From positions 1-36,539 of the forward strand of contig CAJAIA010000014.1 of NCBI GenBank assembly GCA_903939735.1: 36,539 nucleotides of DNA. Reading direction: 5' to 3'. Position 1 is the stretch's first letter, and the number at the start of each line of letters is the position of its first letter. Shown in pieces: positions 16,131-23,950 of the stretch. The position numbers and the translations under genes were made by a program. The notes below the pieces were generated by a model that had not been told where the DNA came from, searched no databases, and saw nothing but the letters and a program-made list of their open reading frames with translations. Source of the stretch: an uncultured Ignavibacteria bacterium (GTDB taxonomy: Bacteria > Bacteroidota > Ignavibacteria > Kapaibacteriales > Kapaibacteriaceae).

Positions 16131-16577
16131 ATGACAATTGACATTGTGCGAATGGAGCATGCATCAGACCTCCCTCTGCCTGCCTATGCTACAAGCGGCT
16201 CAGCTGGCATGGACGTCCATGCTGCGGTTGATGAGCCCACGGTTCTCGCAGCTGGAGCAATCATGCTCGTACCAACGGGTCTGTGCGTAGCGATTCCGCA
16301 GGGCTTTGAGATCCAAGTGCGCTCTCGCAGCGGTCTTGCAGCTAAGCACGGGGTGTTCGCATTGAATGCTCCAGGCACGATCGACAGTGATTATCGTGGC
16401 GAGATCAAGGTGATCCTTGCGAACTTCTCGAAGGAAGATGCAATCATCGAACGCGGAATGCGGATCGCACAGTTGGTAGTTGCTCGACACGAGCAATGCA
16501 CATGGAATGTTGTGTCGGAACTCAGTGAAACACAACGTGGTGAAGGTGGATTTGGTAGCACAGGAGTACACCCATGA
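16131..16577 (+). CDS. dut: Deoxyuridine 5'-triphosphate nucleotidohydrolase (dUTPase)
   Basis: This 148-residue protein has all five trimeric dUTPase motifs in order: SAGMDVHA, VRSRSGLAAKHG, LNAPGTIDSDYRGE, GMRIAQLV and the C-terminal RGEGGFGSTG lid. It hydrolyses dUTP to dUMP and pyrophosphate, keeping uracil out of DNA and feeding dTMP synthesis. It starts one base after the RNase H stop, with a GGAAGGA ribosome site upstream, and its own stop overlaps the rpiB start in ATGA. Pairing with RNase H is consistent with a DNA-maintenance operon. Confidence 0.96.
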   Translation: MTIDIVRMEHASDLPLPAYATSGSAGMDVHAAVDEPTVLAAGAIMLVPTGLCVAIPQGFEIQVRSRSGLAAKHGVFALNAPGTIDSDYRGEIKVILANFSKEDAIIERGMRIAQLVVARHEQCTWNVVSELSETQRGEGGFGSTGVHP

Positions 16578-17017
16578 ACATCGCACTCGGCGCGGACCAC
16601 GGAGGGTATGCGTACAAAGAAGCGATCAAGGAAATGTTGATTGCAGACGGACATACTGTTCTCGATGTCGGCACTGATTCAACGGAGTCGGTTGATTATC
16701 CCGACTACGGCACGAAGGCGGCACATCTTGTTCGCGACGGACAAGCCGAAGCGGGCGTGTTGGTGTGCGGCTCTGGCATTGGTATTTCCATCGCTGCTAA
16801 CAAGGTGCGCTCAATTCGTGCAGCCAACTGCACGAGTGTTGAAATGGCACAATTAGCACGCATGCACAACAATGCAAACATGGTTGCCGTTGGCGAACGT
16901 CTGATGTCGGTTGATCTTGCACGCGACATCGTGCGCGCGTTCTTGTCGACACCATTCGAAGGTGGACGTCACGAGCGTCGCGTAGAGAAGATCGATTCGT
17001 TAGGAGACATCCAATGA
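16574..17017 (+). CDS. rpiB: Ribose-5-phosphate isomerase B
   Basis: This 147-residue RpiB/LacA-type sugar isomerase interconverts ribose-5-phosphate and ribulose-5-phosphate in the pentose phosphate pathway. Key features are GADHGG (Asp8, His9), the active-site Cys65 in VLVCGSGIGISIAANK, and His98 in MHNNANM. The length is normal. An AGGAG ribosome site precedes the ATG, which overlaps the dut stop by four bases; the end overlaps bshB1 in the same way. Confidence 0.95.
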   Translation: MNIALGADHGGYAYKEAIKEMLIADGHTVLDVGTDSTESVDYPDYGTKAAHLVRDGQAEAGVLVCGSGIGISIAANKVRSIRAANCTSVEMAQLARMHNNANMVAVGERLMSVDLARDIVRAFLSTPFEGGRHERRVEKIDSLGDIQ

Positions 17018-17745
17018 GTGCATATGCTCTCGTAATCTCAGCTCATCCCGACGATGCTGAACTCGCATGTGGTGGGACGATTCGCAACCTCACGAATGAA
17101 GGTCTTGGCGTGGTATTCCTTGATTGCACGCGTGGCGAACTCGGCACACGTGGCACTCCGGAACGTCGTGCGCAAGAAGCTCAGCGTGCTGGAGAGATTC
17201 TCGGCATACAACACCGCGAGTGTCTTGGTATGCCTGACGGAGCCATTGAGCACACGCAGGAAAACATTCGTGCAATTGCCACCGTTATCCGCGCATGGCG
17301 TCCGCACATCGTTCTCATTCCACCACCAGTAGAACGTCATCCAGATCATGTAGCCGTGCACCGACTGTGCACAGCTGCTACGTTTGTTGCAGGGCTTTCG
17401 AAGGTTACCACCTATCGTGACGGCGTCGAACAGCAACCGCATCGTCCACAACGGACGTTGTGTTTCCAGCAGCAGTATGATTTCCCTCGCCTACCGGATC
17501 TCTATGTCGACATCTCATCGACAATACAGGCGAAGATGGATTCGATCCGTGCGTATACATCGCAGTTCCATGCTCCCGGTGACTACACATCGGATGAACC
17601 TGAGACCTTTATCTCGCGGCCGGCCTTCTTACTTGAACTTGAAGCTCGGGCACGGTACTACGGAAGTCGAATCGGAACGGAATTCGCGGAGGGATTTCTC
17701 GCGGTGGAACCGGTGGGAGTTGGATCGCTGTCGGCGTTACTTTGA
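17014..17745 (+). CDS. bshB1: Bacillithiol biosynthesis deacetylase BshB1
   Basis: This 243-residue member of the PIG-L/LmbE deacetylase family carries the zinc signature AHPDD (His11, Asp13, Asp14) with the partner HPDH (His109-His112). The GRGELGTRGTPE-like stretch (CTRGELGTRG), the MPDG block and the DLYVDIS end region fit BshB1. It removes acetyl from GlcNAc-malate on the way to bacillithiol, a low-molecular-weight thiol used against oxidants and metals. bshA and bshC are not in the window. GGAG lies upstream of the ATG, and the start overlaps the rpiB stop by four bases. Its end overlaps the convergent cytochrome c gene by nine bases. Confidence 0.9.
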   Translation: MSAYALVISAHPDDAELACGGTIRNLTNEGLGVVFLDCTRGELGTRGTPERRAQEAQRAGEILGIQHRECLGMPDGAIEHTQENIRAIATVIRAWRPHIVLIPPPVERHPDHVAVHRLCTAATFVAGLSKVTTYRDGVEQQPHRPQRTLCFQQQYDFPRLPDLYVDISSTIQAKMDSIRAYTSQFHAPGDYTSDEPETFISRPAFLLELEARARYYGSRIGTEFAEGFLAVEPVGVGSLSALL

Positions 17746-18189
17746 TTGTCCAACAGCACCAAGACGTGTTCGTAGTGCTTCGATGTGTCGTTGCTTGACA
17801 CGCGCAACATCTGCAGGTGTAACGGTACTCGGACGCTTTGCGATCACACGCATCACATACATGGTGACTTCGGCGATGTCAGCATCGTTGTAAGGGGCAG
17901 GTGGCATTCCTTTGCGGACGCCATGTGCGTTGGCACGTACATCTCCCCGAGCACCGAACGCGATTGTTGAAATCACGGTATCGACGCCAAGTGTCCATAC
18001 TGCCTTGTCCCGAATCGGAAAACGGCCCTCGCCGCCTTCACCATTCATGCCATGGCATCGATAACAGTATTCTTGGTACACCGCAGCACCGCGACTGTTA
18101 GGGGGCTCCGGCACTGCATCGCCGGAAACTGACCACAATAACACCGCCATCGCTACAAGACCAAGGAACAGTGCAGTGTTCCGAATCAT
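17737..18189 (-). CDS. Monoheme class I cytochrome c
   Basis: This 150-residue protein has an N-terminal hydrophobic segment (about 6-22) that may be a cleaved signal or an anchor. A single heme site CYRCH lies near residue 42, followed by GMNGEGGEG. A GMPPAPYNDADIAEVTMYVM end carries the likely methionine axial ligand, as in small periplasmic electron carriers. A charged tail of about 35 residues follows. It probably shuttles electrons to a terminal oxidase or another enzyme; no partner is next to it. It is divergent from rsmH over about 43 bases and overlaps the 3' end of bshB1 by nine bases. Confidence 0.88.
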   Translation of the reverse strand: MIRNTALFLGLVAMAVLLWSVSGDAVPEPPNSRGAAVYQEYCYRCHGMNGEGGEGRFPIRDKAVWTLGVDTVISTIAFGARGDVRANAHGVRKGMPPAPYNDADIAEVTMYVMRVIAKRPSTVTPADVARVKQRHIEALRTRLGAVGQSK

Positions 18190-18232
18190 GTTGAACCCAT
18201 AATGATCGCCGCAAATTCGGCATTTTCCGCGT

Positions 18233-19135
18233 ATGGCCAGACTCGACCCTTCAACCTACCACATCCCCGTCATGCTTCGCGAGTGTCTCGATGCGATGCT
18301 CCTGCATCAATCTGGGCTGATCGTCGATGGCACGCTTGGAGGGGGCGGACACACAGCTGCTATCCTCGCCGAGGCTCCCTCAGAGAGCATCGTGATGAGT
18401 TTCGATGCTGATGAGAAAGCAATCGAGCATTGTCGCGAGCGCTTTGCCGACGAACTTTCGCGCGGCGAAGCATCACGGCTCCGGCTTGTACACGCAAACT
18501 TCTCAACCATGGCCGAGGTGATCGCCGCGTCCAACCTCCCGCTTCAATCGGTGCTCTTGGATCTCGGCGTATCCTCGTATCAGTTTGATCATCACGAGCG
18601 CGGTTTTTCATTCCGCATGATGGCGCCGTTGGATATGCGATTCATGCCTGAAGGCGAAACGGCAGCCGATATCCTCAACCGTCGAACCGAGCCGGAACTC
18701 GCCACAATCTTCCGTGAGTACGGAGACGAACCCCAAGCGTGGCGCCTCGCCAAAGCAGTTGGTCAACGTCGTGCGCTGGCTAAGCTTACAACAACGGCCG
18801 ATCTGCGTGATGTTGTTATACAGCATATCCCTCCGCACCATCAGCCGAAGACCCTCGCACGCTTGTTCCAGGCGTTGCGCATCGCGGTTAATGACGAGCT
18901 AGGGCGACTCGAACGGACACTAACGTCGATCATCCCACTGCTCCAGCCGGGTGGCCGCATCGTTGTTATGAGCTATCACAGTGGCGAGGATCGCATTGTG
19001 AAGAACGTCTTCAAGGCGCACACCGACGTGCTCACCATCGTCACAAAGAAGGCTGTTGAGGCGCAACCCGATGAACTGGCAACGAATCCACGTTCACGAA
19101 GTGCGCGTCTCCGCGTGGCAGAGCGACGCCCGTAA
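18233..19135 (+). CDS. rsmH: 16S rRNA (cytosine-1402-N4)-methyltransferase
   Basis: The 300-residue RsmH (MraW) has the N-terminal HIPVML block, the SAM-binding motif DGTLGGGGH (residues 32-40), the LLDLGVSSYQFD motif, RGFSFR and the C-terminal VMSYHSGEDRIVK. It methylates C1402 of 16S rRNA in the ribosomal P site. Usually it sits second in the dcw cluster, between mraZ and ftsL. Here mraZ is missing upstream (a cytochrome gene is there instead) and murF follows directly, without ftsL, ftsI or murE. There is no clear ribosome site. Confidence 0.96.
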   Translation: MARLDPSTYHIPVMLRECLDAMLLHQSGLIVDGTLGGGGHTAAILAEAPSESIVMSFDADEKAIEHCRERFADELSRGEASRLRLVHANFSTMAEVIAASNLPLQSVLLDLGVSSYQFDHHERGFSFRMMAPLDMRFMPEGETAADILNRRTEPELATIFREYGDEPQAWRLAKAVGQRRALAKLTTTADLRDVVIQHIPPHHQPKTLARLFQALRIAVNDELGRLERTLTSIIPLLQPGGRIVVMSYHSGEDRIVKNVFKAHTDVLTIVTKKAVEAQPDELATNPRSRSARLRVAERRP

Positions 19136-19170
19136 CCTATGTTTGTAGCGCAGCACAAGGGGTGACACTT

Positions 19171-20562
19171 ATGACGAATGCCGCTTCGTTTACATACGGG
19201 GATCTGCAGACCATTGCAGGAAGCGCGGCCGCACATCTTCCACGTTCACTAGCCGTTACGGGTGTCAGTACCGACACACGCACACTGGCCGCAGGAAACG
19301 TCTTCGTCGCGCTTCGTGGTGAGTACCTCGATGGTCATGATCACGTGCAAGCTGCGGTCGACAAGGGAGCAGCGCTTGTCGTTGTCGATACAGACTATGA
19401 TGTCGATGCGTTTATGCGCGCTGCACCTGGCGCACCGCCATTTGTAGCTGTTGCATCACCACTGCAATGTCTCGGCTCATTCGCATGGCACCATCGCCGT
19501 CGTTTCCAGATTCCCGTCGTCGCCATTGCTGGTGCAGCTGGGAAAACCTCGACAAAGGATCTTACAGCACACGTGCTGCAGAGCTCACTCCGCGTGCTCA
19601 AGACGGAAGCGAACTACAACAATCAAATCGGAACACCTCTCACGTTGCTCCAACTCACGCACGAGCATGAAGCAGCTGTGATTGAGATCGGAACGAATGA
19701 GCCCGGAGAAATTGAACTGCTCTGCGCTATGGTGCAGCCAACAATTGGTCTGATCACCAACATCGGCAAGGAGCATCTCGAAAAGTTGATCGACCTTGAT
19801 GGTGTGGAGCGTGAAGAAACTGCGCTCTTCGATTGGCTGCGCGATCACAACGGTCTCGCATTAGTGAACGTTGACGACGATCGTCTGGCGAAGTACGCAC
19901 CGACATTTACTCGGTGTATCACATTTGGCATCGACTCCGGCGCTGAGATCCATCCTCACGTGTCATTCGACAACGAGGTTCGTCCGATACTGCATCTTGT
20001 TCATGGAACATTCACGCTCCGTGCTCACATGCAGGCTGTTGGACTCGCCGCAGCGTACAATGCGACATGCGCACTTGCAGTTGCATGGGCGCTGCAGCTC
20101 CATGCGGCTGATGTGCAAAAGGCGTTGATGTCGTACCAGCCGGCACAAGGGCATGGATATGCACGTATGGTCGTGGAACAGTATGGCGCAATGACCGTAC
20201 TTAACGACTGCTACAATGCCAATCCGGAATCCATGGTGATGGCGCTACGCACATTGCAACACTATCCGGCAACGAAGCGCATCGCTGTACTGGGCGACAT
20301 GCGTGAACTCGGACGAGCGGCGCGAGAAGAGCATGTGCACATCCTCACCGAAGCTTCGACGCGATGCGATCTTGTGTTGGTAGTTGGTGATGAGTTTCGG
20401 GAAGCCGCAGAACTTGTCGATCTACCACATGTAATTGCACATCAAACTCATCATGGCTGTGCCGAGGAACTTCAACAACTCAATCACGATGGCGTGGTTG
20501 TATTGGTGAAGGGGTCACGTGGCATGCGGATGGAGACCATTCTCACGGAACTTGAGCATTAA
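19171..20562 (+). CDS. murF: UDP-N-acetylmuramoyl-tripeptide--D-alanyl-D-alanine ligase
   Basis: From the ATG at 19171 the protein has 463 residues; an in-frame GTG at 19162 is less likely because an AAGGGG site is well placed for the ATG. MurF adds D-Ala-D-Ala to the peptidoglycan precursor. Domain 1 shows VSTDTRTLAAGNVFVALRG, the central domain the P-loop AGAAGKTSTKD (about 120-130) and NYNNQIGTPLTLL, with EIGTNEPGEI. The C-terminal domain has NDCYNANPESM, LGDMRELG and KGSRGMRME. It lies 35 bases after rsmH and 5 bases before mraY. Confidence 0.95.
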   Translation: MTNAASFTYGDLQTIAGSAAAHLPRSLAVTGVSTDTRTLAAGNVFVALRGEYLDGHDHVQAAVDKGAALVVVDTDYDVDAFMRAAPGAPPFVAVASPLQCLGSFAWHHRRRFQIPVVAIAGAAGKTSTKDLTAHVLQSSLRVLKTEANYNNQIGTPLTLLQLTHEHEAAVIEIGTNEPGEIELLCAMVQPTIGLITNIGKEHLEKLIDLDGVEREETALFDWLRDHNGLALVNVDDDRLAKYAPTFTRCITFGIDSGAEIHPHVSFDNEVRPILHLVHGTFTLRAHMQAVGLAAAYNATCALAVAWALQLHAADVQKALMSYQPAQGHGYARMVVEQYGAMTVLNDCYNANPESMVMALRTLQHYPATKRIAVLGDMRELGRAAREEHVHILTEASTRCDLVLVVGDEFREAAELVDLPHVIAHQTHHGCAEELQQLNHDGVVVLVKGSRGMRMETILTELEH

Positions 20563-20567
20563 GGCCT

Positions 20568-21698
20568 ATGCTATATCAGCTTACTCTCTGGCTACGGTCA
20601 CTTGGTGACATCGCAGGTATCAACCTCTTTGGGTATGTCACGTTTCGAGCAGCCGCAGCAGCGATCTCGGCATTGCTGATTGCTATCGTTGTTGGACCCA
20701 GCATCATCCGGATGTTGAAGAAGCTTCAAATCGGTGAGCAGGCAAAGCAGGAGTTGCAGTCGGTTGGCGGACATTCGCTTAAGGCGGGTACACCCACGAT
20801 GGGCGGACTGATCGTTCTCGCCGCTGTGCTCATTCCAACACTACTCTGGGCCAACATTCTCAACATGTACGTTGTGATGGCTGTCTTTACCACAGCTGCA
20901 CTGGGTGCCGTAGGCTTTCTCGATGACTACCTCAAGGTGATCAAGAAGCTGCCAAAGGGGCTAATCGGACGGTATAAGATCGTCGGACAGGTGACGGTGG
21001 GTTTGATTGTGGGAAGCGCATTGTACTTCGTACCAGAGTGGTTTTCACCTGAGCTTGCTCCAATGAAAACGCTCACGACAATTCCATTTGAGAAGATGTC
21101 GAACTTCGACTTCGGTCTGCTCTACATCCCGGTCGTCATCTTCATCATCACGGCTACATCAAATGCCGTGAATCTTACCGATGGTCTAGACGGACTCTGT
21201 ATCGGCACAGTGGGTGTAAGCGCGTTAACACTTGCAGTGATTGCATACTTCAGCGGAAGCGCCTTCTTTGCTGACTATCTCAACATCGTGCACTTGCAAG
21301 GCACCGAGGAGCTCGCAATCTTCTGTGCGGCTATCGTTGGCGCGGCGATGGGATTCCTATGGTACAACGCCTACCCGGCACAGGTGTTCATGGGCGACAC
21401 AGGTTCGCTGGCTCTTGGTGGCGCAATTGGCGTGTTGTGTGTGCTCATCAAGAAGGAGTTTCTCCTTCCAATCGTTGGCGGCGTGTTCTTCGCCGAGACT
21501 GTGAGCGTGATTCTACAGGTAGCATACTTCAAGGTTACCAAGAAACGCTTTGGCGAAGGCCGGCGCATCTTCAAGATGGCTCCGCTACATCATCACTTCG
21601 AAAAGAGCGGATGGCACGAGGCAAAGATTGTTACGCGCTTCTACATCATCGCCATCATGTTAGCCATCGTCACAATGGCGTCGTTCAAGGTGCGATGA
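20568..21698 (+). CDS. mraY: Phospho-N-acetylmuramoyl-pentapeptide-transferase
   Basis: This 376-residue, roughly ten-helix membrane enzyme makes lipid I by joining UDP-MurNAc-pentapeptide to undecaprenyl phosphate. Family motifs are complete: GGHSLKAGTPTMGG, GFLDDYLKV, NAVNLTDGLDGL, GDTGSLALGGAIG and MAPLHHHFEKSGW with HEAKIVTRFYII. AAGG just before the ATG serves as ribosome site. It is the last gene of the short rsmH-murF-mraY run; murD, ftsW and murG do not follow. The stop is 6 bases from the stop of the convergent TonB receptor gene, with no terminator hairpin seen. Confidence 0.97.
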   Translation: MLYQLTLWLRSLGDIAGINLFGYVTFRAAAAAISALLIAIVVGPSIIRMLKKLQIGEQAKQELQSVGGHSLKAGTPTMGGLIVLAAVLIPTLLWANILNMYVVMAVFTTAALGAVGFLDDYLKVIKKLPKGLIGRYKIVGQVTVGLIVGSALYFVPEWFSPELAPMKTLTTIPFEKMSNFDFGLLYIPVVIFIITATSNAVNLTDGLDGLCIGTVGVSALTLAVIAYFSGSAFFADYLNIVHLQGTEELAIFCAAIVGAAMGFLWYNAYPAQVFMGDTGSLALGGAIGVLCVLIKKEFLLPIVGGVFFAETVSVILQVAYFKVTKKRFGEGRRIFKMAPLHHHFEKSGWHEAKIVTRFYIIAIMLAIVTMASFKVR

Positions 21699-21704
21699 AA
21701 ACGT

Positions 21705-23858
21705 TTACGGTGTATACCGAAGGTTCACCGTTGCGAATACATTTCGTGGTAGGCCAGGTTCAATAAACGGAACCCCACCACGAGTGACGTCGGGATTGAT
21801 CCAAGCCGACGCCATGTATGACGCATTGAAGACATTATCAGCTCGACCAATAATGTCGATTGAGAGGTGCTGAGGAAGTACACCTATGCGGATCCCTGCA
21901 GCCGCTGAAAGTACCGTCCAGCCATCAACAACAATCGTATTTGCATCATCAGCGTAGTACGAGCTCAGCGTACGAGATTCGATCTCCGCAAACCAACCGT
22001 CGTGTTCCGGTACGTCATACCGCAATCTCACAGTTGCCGACGCACGTGGAATACCGGATTGCTCATTCCCTGCGTACGATATTGTGCGACCGGAGAGCTG
22101 CTGCGAAATGTATCCTGAATCGATTGTGTAGTCAAGGAACGTTGTCGACATCAGCGATCCGCTGAGTGCGACAGTCAGGCCTGTAGCCGCTTGTATTGTT
22201 GCGCCAAGTTCAGCGCCTATTCTTCGACTTGCTCCGACGGTTGTGAAGAATGCACCCGAGTTATACGGGGCGATATCGTTTGTGATGTCGATCATGTACG
22301 CTGCTGCATCGAAGACAACATTCGAGCTGATGTTCCCCTTCACACCAAGTTCATACGTCGTACTGATGATAGGCGAAAGCAGAGGATTAATCGCGCGCGT
22401 CGGCACTGTTGCGCCGATGAAGGCTGGTGGATCCGTCTCATTACCTGCGGGAACTTCAATGCCCCCTCCAAGACTTGCATACACACTCACATCGCTACCA
22501 ATGCGGTAATTCACACCGAGCTTGGGAATCAGGCGGGAGAATGTGACGGATGTATCTGCTGCTGGATCGATGAAGTCTTGATTCGCGTACTGAACGGCAT
22601 CGTACCGAAGGCCAGCCACGATGCTCAGTGCACCAAGCATCACTTCGTCCTGCACGAAGGCACCTACATTGCTTGCACCTTCGCGTTTGTTCTGACGCAG
22701 CGTTGTACCACGACCAGCCGTAGTTGGGTCGAGATTGTAGAAGAGAATAGAACCATCTTGAACTTGAAGATCAGTACCGACAAGGATCTTGTTGTACATC
22801 GACGATGAGAGTTGTTGCGATGCATGCAGCACGGCGTTGCCGCCAACATGGTAGCGGTCGAAGTCGCGCCATGTGTTTCGCTCGGAACGAGCGAGCTTCT
22901 TGGTTTGCACGAAACCCATCGCAGACAATCCCACAGACGAGGAGAACTCGTGTTCAATCGTTGTGCCGATGCGAATCAGCGCATTATCGCGACGCTCATC
23001 ACGTTGGACAAAGCTTGGCTTGTACACCAGCGTATCACGTTGTGCCTGCTGTGGATCGGAGAGGAACTGATCTCGTGTTAGCGGACCAGGTATGTGGAAT
23101 TGATTGCGACCACCTGTCACAAACAGCTTCACCGTGGTTGATTCCGATGGTCGAGTCACCACGCCCAGCGTTCCAAGCACCTGCGACCCTCTCGATTGCT
23201 CTCGCCATCCATCGAATGCCGTATTCGTGATGGATGCATAGATCTGTCCATTGCCAAGGGGCGAATTGGCAAGCAATGACTGACGAAGGAGACCGAAGCT
23301 TCCCACGGTCGTACCGACATCAATAAACGCAGACTGTTCCTTGGGAACTGTTGAAACCGAGACAATACCACCTGACGCATTGCCCCATAACGTGGATGCA
23401 TTTGATCGAATGACCTCGATCGATGAAGCGTGAAACGTGTTGATGAGATCGAACGACGTACGTCCATCTGGTTCGGTCTCTGGAATACCGTCGGTATAGA
23501 ATCGTATTCCTCGTGATGTCCCAGCATTCGATCGCTGTCCAGCGCCTCTTGCGCCAAAACCACGTATCTGGATGCGGGCATCCGTGCCGCCAGAGCGCGA
23601 CTGTCCAATTACACCTGGAACGAGTGTCAGAACGCCATCAATTCCATGTCCACGTTGCGTTTGAAGCACCATGCGAGGGACAACGGTAACGGCGAGTGGA
23701 ATCTCAAGCAGGTTTTCTTCATCCCTGATTGCTGACACTACAACTTCGCGTGATTGATATGTGCTTATGCGTGTTGTGTCTGGAGATTGCAGGCGCGCAT
23801 GTGCGTGCATCGTTACGAGAGTAACACTCAAAAGCGTGCTGAGGACAATCTGTAGCAT
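21705..23858 (-). CDS. TonB-dependent outer-membrane receptor
   Basis: The 717-residue protein has a signal peptide (about 1-22) and a TonB-box-like stretch near REVVVSAIRDEE. The plug domain runs to about residue 165 (IQIRGFGARGAGQ, IRFYTDGIPETEPDGRT, IEVIRSNASTLWGNASGGIVSVST). A 22-strand barrel follows, ending NLRYTP. It lacks the N-terminal carboxypeptidase-like domain of SusC transporters and looks like siderophore or metal-complex receptors of the FecA type, but the ligand cannot be named. No SusD partner is present. It is divergent from an ASST-like gene across 92 bases. A TACCTTCG stretch (minus strand, 23895-23902) is a possible -7 box. Confidence 0.92.
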   Translation of the reverse strand: MLQIVLSTLLSVTLVTMHAHARLQSPDTTRISTYQSREVVVSAIRDEENLLEIPLAVTVVPRMVLQTQRGHGIDGVLTLVPGVIGQSRSGGTDARIQIRGFGARGAGQRSNAGTSRGIRFYTDGIPETEPDGRTSFDLINTFHASSIEVIRSNASTLWGNASGGIVSVSTVPKEQSAFIDVGTTVGSFGLLRQSLLANSPLGNGQIYASITNTAFDGWREQSRGSQVLGTLGVVTRPSESTTVKLFVTGGRNQFHIPGPLTRDQFLSDPQQAQRDTLVYKPSFVQRDERRDNALIRIGTTIEHEFSSSVGLSAMGFVQTKKLARSERNTWRDFDRYHVGGNAVLHASQQLSSSMYNKILVGTDLQVQDGSILFYNLDPTTAGRGTTLRQNKREGASNVGAFVQDEVMLGALSIVAGLRYDAVQYANQDFIDPAADTSVTFSRLIPKLGVNYRIGSDVSVYASLGGGIEVPAGNETDPPAFIGATVPTRAINPLLSPIISTTYELGVKGNISSNVVFDAAAYMIDITNDIAPYNSGAFFTTVGASRRIGAELGATIQAATGLTVALSGSLMSTTFLDYTIDSGYISQQLSGRTISYAGNEQSGIPRASATVRLRYDVPEHDGWFAEIESRTLSSYYADDANTIVVDGWTVLSAAAGIRIGVLPQHLSIDIIGRADNVFNASYMASAWINPDVTRGGVPFIEPGLPRNVFATVNLRYTP

Positions 23859-23950
23859 GTAATGCTCTGGACATACGTCGTTAGAAGGGACTACGAAGGT
23901 AACATTTCGGACCTCAATGGGTTATTAGGCTCGTTGACACCTCTTCACAT

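Noticed and set aside
22191-22808. 205-codon plus-strand frame rich in cysteine
   Set aside because: It is antisense to the TonB receptor barrel. The cysteines come from reverse-complemented codons and do not form a known pattern.
23934-23939. TTGACA as a -35 box for the gene at 23951
   Set aside because: It lies only about 12 bases from the ATG, leaving no room for a -10 element before the coding start.
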